Assembly: GCA_002337125.1 (NCBI GenBank) | Contig: DDFJ01000001.1 | Coordinates: forward strand, 186,001-250,000 | From: Chitinophagaceae bacterium UBA1931 | GTDB lineage: Bacteria; Bacteroidota; Bacteroidia; Chitinophagales; Chitinophagaceae | Length of the DNA: 64,000 nt | Reading direction: 5' to 3' | Part shown: piece after piece, positions 59,717 through 64,000 of the stretch | Position numbering within the stretch: the stretch's first letter is position 1 | Layout: the number at the start of each line of letters is the position of its first letter | The notes under the pieces: generated by a model | The model's input: only the letters and a program-made list of their open reading frames with translations | The model's database searches: none | Told to the model about the DNA's origin: nothing | Program-made: the position numbers and the translations under genes

Positions 59717-61057
59717 TTACAAATCTCTGTCGCCGTTAAAATTCTGCAATTCATTTGCCACAGCAGTTAAGAATGTTGCACCAAGACTTCCGTCAATGAT
59801 ACGGTGATCATAACTCATGCTTAAATACATCATGTGTCGGATGGCAATACTGTCGCCATGCGGCGTTTCAATCACCACCGGCTTTTTCTTAATGGCACCA
59901 ACAGCAAGTATCGCCACCTGCGGTTGATTAATAATTGGTGTTCCCATCAAGCTGCCGAATGTTCCTACATTGGTCATGGTAAATGTGCCGCCGTTGGTAT
60001 CATCCGCTTTCAGCTTTCCGTTTCTTGCATTATCTGCCAGTGCGTTTACCTGCTTGGCTAATCCAACAAGGTTCAGCTGATCAGCATTTTTAATTACCGG
60101 AACAATTAAGTTGCCGTTTGGTAAAGCAGTAGCCATACCAATATTAATATCTTTCTTTACAATAATACGGTCGCCATCAACCGAGCTGTTGATAAGCGGG
60201 TATTTCTTAATGCATTTTACAATTGCTTCAATGAACAAAGGAGTAAAGGTGATTTTTGTTCCTTCTCTTTTTTCAAAATCCTTTTTCATTTTCTCTCTCC
60301 ACTGTACAAGATTGGTTACATCAGCTTCTGTAAAACTGGTTACATGAGCACTGGTTTGTTTGCTTTTGATCATGTGATCAGCAATCAGCTTACGCATGCG
60401 GTCCATTTCAATAATTTCAACATTGCCGCTGTAAACAGTTGGTGCCATTGATGGAGAAGGGGCAGGGGCAGCAGTTTCAATCCTGTTCATTGGTACAGCA
60501 AGCACTTCTTCTTTCTGTACAGGTTGCTGTGTTGCATAAACAGGTGCAGTTCCTTTTCTTGTTGAAACATACTGCAGTATATCTTTCTTGGTTACTCTTC
60601 CTTCATTACCTGTGCCCGGAATGTTTTCCAGTTCACTCATGGTAATTCCTTCCTGCGCAGCAATGTTTAACACCAATGGTGAATAAAAACGGATGCCGTT
60701 AGCTGCTGCATTTACTTTAGCACCGGCAGGCTGGTAAGGAATTTCTTCAGCAATAATTTCTTCGTTGGGAGATGTAAACACCGGTTGAGGTGCAGGAGCA
60801 GCCACAGGTTCAGCAGCACCGGTTTTTATTCTTGCAATCACAGCACCAATCGGCACCACATCATTTTCATTAAATAAAACTTCTGCTAAAATGCCTTCAG
60901 CAGTGCTGGGCACTTCGCTGTCAACTTTATCAGTGGCAATATCAAGTAATGTTTCATCCATCTTCACCATATCGCCCGGTTTTTTATGCCAGCGCAAAAT
61001 GGTTGCTTCCATGATACTTTCGCCAAGTTTTGGCATCACTAAATCAATTACGGCCAT
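59717..61057 (-). CDS. 2-oxo acid dehydrogenase E2 component (dihydrolipoamide acyltransferase)
   Basis: The protein has 446 residues from the ATG at 61057; a longer frame to 61126 has no family support. The lipoyl domain (about 1-80) carries LLDIATDKVDSEVPST, with Lys for lipoate. The peripheral E3-binding domain is at about 128-170 (LENIPGTGNEGRVTKKDILQ). The catalytic domain ends in MSYDHRIIDGSLGATFL, with His and Asp of the CoA acyltransferase site. Substrate class (pyruvate or branched-chain) is not fixed by these motifs. E1 and E3 are not in the window; in some Bacteroidota they lie elsewhere. Confidence 0.94.
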   Translation of the reverse strand: MAVIDLVMPKLGESIMEATILRWHKKPGDMVKMDETLLDIATDKVDSEVPSTAEGILAEVLFNENDVVPIGAVIARIKTGAAEPVAAPAPQPVFTSPNEEIIAEEIPYQPAGAKVNAAANGIRFYSPLVLNIAAQEGITMSELENIPGTGNEGRVTKKDILQYVSTRKGTAPVYATQQPVQKEEVLAVPMNRIETAAPAPSPSMAPTVYSGNVEIIEMDRMRKLIADHMIKSKQTSAHVTSFTEADVTNLVQWREKMKKDFEKREGTKITFTPLFIEAIVKCIKKYPLINSSVDGDRIIVKKDINIGMATALPNGNLIVPVIKNADQLNLVGLAKQVNALADNARNGKLKADDTNGGTFTMTNVGTFGSLMGTPIINQPQVAILAVGAIKKKPVVIETPHGDSIAIRHMMYLSMSYDHRIIDGSLGATFLTAVANELQNFNGDRDL

Positions 61058-61204
61058 ATAAATGATTTGAAGTTTTAGTTTTTGTGAACCAGCAATATCA
61101 GCTTTGTTCATCGCCTGTTGTGTCACTCACTTCGGGGTTCTGAATGCTGTCGGCAATAAAAGCTGCAACCGCTGATCGGCTCAAAGGTAAAGATTTGGAA
61201 TTGA

Positions 61205-62467
61205 TTATTCCTGCTCATCCCTTATAAACTGGAACATCATCAGCATAGCATTGGCAGCAGTGAGTTCAATATTCTTCAGCCTGTCGTGCCTGAACTGCAA
61301 ACGTTTTGCAATCATCTTTTTTCTTGATCCAACGGCTACCCAAACAGTTCCAACAGGTTTATCTTCTGTGCCACCGCCGGGTCCCATAATACCACTGGTG
61401 GCAATGCCATAATCAGCAGTGGTAACACGCAGCAAACCATCAAACATTTCTTTAATCGTTTCTTCGCTTACGGCTCCTTTTGTTTCAAGCGTTTCATGGT
61501 TCACACCAAGAATGGTTTCTTTTGCATCGTACGAATAAGAAACAACTGTTCCTTTAAAATATTCCGATGAACCGGGAATGGAAGTAATGAGGTGAGCAAT
61601 ATATCCGCCACTGCAGCTTTCGGCAGTAGCAATTGATTTTCCTTTTTGTTTCAGCAAATCACCCAATGCTTTTTCAAGCGGCAGATCTTCCGTTACTACC
61701 AAATGATCTTTTACAATCTGCTGCAATTGGTTGAACTGTGCATCCAGTTCTTGTTCCATCATTTCTTTTTCTGTACCCGTTGCTGTAAGCCGCAGTCTTA
61801 CCATTCCATAGTTGGGCAGGTAAGCTAATTTGATGAAAGAAGGCAACTGGTTTTCCCAATGTTCAATCAAATCGGCAAGAAATGATTCGCCCACACCTGC
61901 AGTTAACAATGTGCGGTGCAGGATAAACGGCATCTTGTATTCACGTTGAATTAATGGCAGCACTTCATCGGTCATGATTCCTTTCATTTCATGCGGTACT
62001 CCCGGCATGGAAACAAATACACGACCATTTTTACGGAACAACATACCCGGTGCAGTACCTCTCATATTCATCAATACAGTACAAACATCCGGTACTTCGG
62101 CCTGTTTGGCATTGCGTTCAATCATGGGACGATTAAGACGGGCAAAAATATTTTTTACATGCTCCAGCACTTCATTGTTCACAATCATTTTTCCGCCGAA
62201 GTACTCGCAAAGCAGTGGTTTGGTAATATCATCTGCAGTTGGTCCAAGACCGCCGGTAATTAAAATAATCTGCGAATCCCTGCTTTCTTCATCCAGTGCC
62301 TGCCAGATGTCTTCTCTTGTATCGCCCACCGCAATACGGCGTTTTACCCACACACCAATTTTATTCAGCTCCTGCGCCATCCATGCACTGTTGGTGTCAA
62401 TTGTCTGACCAATTAACAGCTCATCTCCAATCGTAATAATCGAAGCATTTATTCTTGAATCGTTCAT
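61205..62467 (-). CDS. cinA: CinA family nicotinamide mononucleotide deamidase-related protein
   Basis: The protein has 420 residues. The N-terminal molybdopterin-binding-like domain (about 1-170) has ASIITIGDELLIGQTIDTNS and ILITGGLGPTADDITKPLLC. The C-terminal CinA domain (about 255-415) has ATAESCSGGYIAHLITSIPG and ATSGIMGPGGGTEDKPVGTV. Members remove the amide of NMN in pyridine nucleotide recycling, and some hydrolyse ADP-ribose. Stop and start codons are close to the next minus gene (62475), so this looks like part of an operon with the thioesterase. Confidence 0.95.
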   Translation of the reverse strand: MNDSRINASIITIGDELLIGQTIDTNSAWMAQELNKIGVWVKRRIAVGDTREDIWQALDEESRDSQIILITGGLGPTADDITKPLLCEYFGGKMIVNNEVLEHVKNIFARLNRPMIERNAKQAEVPDVCTVLMNMRGTAPGMLFRKNGRVFVSMPGVPHEMKGIMTDEVLPLIQREYKMPFILHRTLLTAGVGESFLADLIEHWENQLPSFIKLAYLPNYGMVRLRLTATGTEKEMMEQELDAQFNQLQQIVKDHLVVTEDLPLEKALGDLLKQKGKSIATAESCSGGYIAHLITSIPGSSEYFKGTVVSYSYDAKETILGVNHETLETKGAVSEETIKEMFDGLLRVTTADYGIATSGIMGPGGGTEDKPVGTVWVAVGSRKKMIAKRLQFRHDRLKNIELTAANAMLMMFQFIRDEQE

Positions 62468-62474
62468 TGTTTAC

Positions 62475-62894
62475 TTAAGCATTTGTTTGAAAAAAAGGCG
62501 ATAGTTTCAGGTACAGCATCTCCGGCATTTTTGACCGGGCAAATGTTTTTGCATCGAGAAAATATAAAACAACACGACCGATGGTGATCAGCTTGTCTTC
62601 TTCGTTATAAACTTCATGATGAAACTCAATCCTGTGATCGGCCGGTAATTCTCTTAATTCAGTTTTAATGGTAATCAGGTCATCATACCTTGCTGAACGC
62701 AGGTACTTGGTATGCATTTCCACAACAGGCATAATAATCCCCATTTCTTCCATTTCCTTATACGTTAAGCCAAGTTCACGAATGGCTTCTGCACGGGCTA
62801 CTTCAAAATACTGTGCATAATTTCCATAATAAACCACATTCATCTGGTCGGTTTCGGCATAACGTACTCTTATTTTCGTCTCGCTTGTGAACAT
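62475..62894 (-). CDS. Acyl-CoA thioesterase (YbgC/FadM-type hotdog fold)
   Basis: The protein has 139 residues. RYAETDQMNVVYYGNYAQYF is the hotdog thioesterase signature with catalytic Asp. ELGLTYKEMEEMGIIMPVVE and DHRIEFHHEVYNEEDKLITI follow. It may hydrolyse short- or medium-chain acyl-CoA. The gap to cinA is 7 nt, so the two are probably cotranscribed in the order DoxX, thioesterase, cinA. Confidence 0.9.
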   Translation of the reverse strand: MFTSETKIRVRYAETDQMNVVYYGNYAQYFEVARAEAIRELGLTYKEMEEMGIIMPVVEMHTKYLRSARYDDLITIKTELRELPADHRIEFHHEVYNEEDKLITIGRVVLYFLDAKTFARSKMPEMLYLKLSPFFQTNA

Positions 62895-62926
62895 CTTATC
62901 TTTTTGTGAATGGTGAATTGACTTTC

Positions 62927-63337
62927 TTATTTGTTAATTACTCCATCAACACTTACTCTTCCTGGGCCGCATAAAAGAATGGCAAAAAAGCCGGCAAGGT
63001 AAATGGATGCTAATTCTCCTTTACCGAAAATATCACTGTTATGTGCTGAAAAGAATGCATATCCCATTGTAATGATGAGCGGAATAACGGTAAATCTTGT
63101 AAATAACCCGATCATAACAAAAATGGCACAGAAAAACTCTGCAAACACAACCAATGCAAGCGTTAATGCCTGTCCAATGCCAAAGAGGTTGACAAACGAA
63201 TTCTTCATATCAGCAAAGTGTATGAGTTTACCGTAACCATGATTTACACACATGGTTACACCCAGAACAACACGCAGCAATAAAAAAGAAATGTTAAATG
63301 CGGTAGCTGAGTACTTGATGGATAGCAGTTTCTTCAT
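62927..63337 (-). CDS. DoxX family membrane protein
   Basis: The protein has 136 residues and four hydrophobic segments. LLRVVLGVTMCVNHGYGKLI, ALVVFAEFFCAIFVMIGLFT and FTVIPLIITMGYAFFSAHNS match the DoxX/DUF417 family, small membrane proteins of unclear function found with quinone and redox systems. The 32-nt gap to the thioesterase includes two 7-mers (GTGAATG GTGAATT at 62906-62919), a very short heptad stretch. It begins the minus-strand run that ends at cinA. Confidence 0.88.
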   Translation of the reverse strand: MKKLLSIKYSATAFNISFLLLRVVLGVTMCVNHGYGKLIHFADMKNSFVNLFGIGQALTLALVVFAEFFCAIFVMIGLFTRFTVIPLIITMGYAFFSAHNSDIFGKGELASIYLAGFFAILLCGPGRVSVDGVINK

Positions 63338-63405
63338 TTACATTTGATTTTAAAAAGCGAAATTAACGGAACAGAAACTTTTATCCACAAAAAACTGGAA
63401 CGGTG

Positions 63406-63433
63406 TTTGAACGAAGGAGGAGAAGTATCTTTA
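63406..63433 (+). promoter_or_regulatory. Bacteroidota-type promoter upstream of the TPR gene
   Basis: TTTG (63406-63409), a 16-bp spacer and TATCTTTA (63426-63433). The -7 box and spacing are the same as in the site upstream of the DegT gene (47912-47938), which supports both. The leader would be about 40 nt. Confidence 0.5.
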
Positions 63434-63478
63434 TCACACAATCAGATTTTAAGGAAACGGTTAAAATATTTACTAAAG

Positions 63479-64000
63479 ATGAACGTTTACCCGCCAATGA
63501 ACAACCGCATTACTTACATTGTTTTCATCCTGTTTACCTGCTTTACCTTGCAGGTTTCAGCACAGTCAACTGCAATTTATAACGATCCTGAAGCTAAGTT
63601 CAAACAGGCACAGGAGTATTTCATGAACGATCAGTTCAGTCTTGCACTTCCTTTACTGCGTGAGTTAAAGCAGCAGGTTGAAGCAACAACAATACTCAAC
63701 CATGCCATACAGGTGCAGGAAATCGATTATTATTTACTGGCATGCAGTTTACAGCAAAACGATGAAAGGGCAGTTGCTCCCAGCCGTGAGTTTATTACTG
63801 TTGTACACAATATGCCACGTACACAGCAGCTGAGTTTTCACCTTGCCAATTATTATTTCCGTAAACAGGAATTTGTAAATGCGCTTGAGTTTTATGAAAA
63901 AGCTGAAATAGCCAGTTTAAACAATGAGCAGATTTCCGAAGCCAAATTCAATATGGCTTACAGTTATTTCCAGTTAAAACGTTTTCAGCAGGCAAAGCCA
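63479..64000 (+). CDS. Exported TPR protein, cut by the right edge
   Basis: ATG at 63479 (or 63497) and no stop before the window ends, so at least 174 codons. The leader ending LQVSAQ is a signal peptide. TPR-like pairs of helices follow: KFKQAQEYFMNDQFSLALPL, LSFHLANYYFRKQEFVNALE, and SEAKFNMAYSYFQLKRFQQA. Many Chitinophagaceae have long periplasmic TPR proteins with this start; the full protein continues beyond the window. Function unknown. Confidence 0.85.
   Translation, partial: MNVYPPMNNRITYIVFILFTCFTLQVSAQSTAIYNDPEAKFKQAQEYFMNDQFSLALPLLRELKQQVEATTILNHAIQVQEIDYYLLACSLQQNDERAVAPSREFITVVHNMPRTQQLSFHLANYYFRKQEFVNALEFYEKAEIASLNNEQISEAKFNMAYSYFQLKRFQQAKP

Noticed and set aside
1..64000. tRNA, rRNA, transposase or integrase genes
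   Set aside because: I looked in gaps and frames and found no cloverleaf-like sequence, rRNA stretch, DDE transposase or tyrosine recombinase motif; a dedicated search could still find one.

Overview
The window looks like a piece of a chromosome from the Bacteroidota, most likely a member of the Chitinophagaceae. The signs are moderate G+C with AT-rich spacers, two proteins with C-terminal type IX secretion (T9SS) sorting domains, two TonB-dependent receptors with carboxypeptidase-like N-terminal domains, a bacillithiol-system YtxJ protein, many small lipoproteins, and promoter-like sites of the Bacteroidota type (TTG, about 16-20 bp, then TAnnTTTG-like). The taxonomic call is inference. I saw no rRNA, tRNA, CRISPR array or transposase.

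Region 1 (1-5 kb): an MBOAT acyltransferase with an SGNH-type partner, a subclass B1 metallo-beta-lactamase, and a repeat array (165-bp period) with a small GIY-YIG nuclease gene inside it. Region 2 (5-18 kb) is accessory: a DUF6266-type gene, an 11-bp phased array followed by a degenerate 7-bp tract, and a run of plus-strand orphan membrane proteins and lipoproteins, with three exact-length 129-bp elements and two other dispersed repeat families between genes. It also holds a T9SS cargo protein, a frameshifted gene and an XRE regulator. Region 3 (18-39 kb) is mostly metabolic or secreted: glutaminyl cyclase, Fe-S membrane protein, T9SS-exported alpha/beta hydrolase, GH29 fucosidase, band-7 protein, Asp-box protein, cytochrome c, S9 peptidase, metallophosphoesterase, GNAT protein, MgtC and pyruvate phosphate dikinase. 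Region 4 (39-48 kb) is again accessory: a frameshifted restriction-modification gene, a TonB receptor, a second copy of the XRE regulator divergent from a nucleotidyltransferase-like/HEPN protein, a second small gene resembling the DUF6266 N-terminus, and a DUF4397 lipoprotein. Region 5 (48-64 kb) is housekeeping-like: DegT aminotransferase and glycosyltransferase, YtxJ with a tiny lipoprotein, exonuclease, polyprenol-phosphate mannosyltransferase-like enzyme, EamA transporter, TonB receptor, S9 peptidase, histidine phosphatase, E2 acyltransferase, CinA, thioesterase, DoxX and the start of a TPR protein.

The most unusual content is non-coding. There are at least four families of dispersed palindromic elements and several intergenic tracts with strict 7-bp periodicity but unrelated unit sequences. 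There is also an inverted array of TTCGG/CGAA motifs spaced exactly 11 bp apart, and a pair of 57-58-bp elements that bracket one orphan gene. Two genes are broken by single-base frameshifts next to A-runs; these may be real decay or assembly error.
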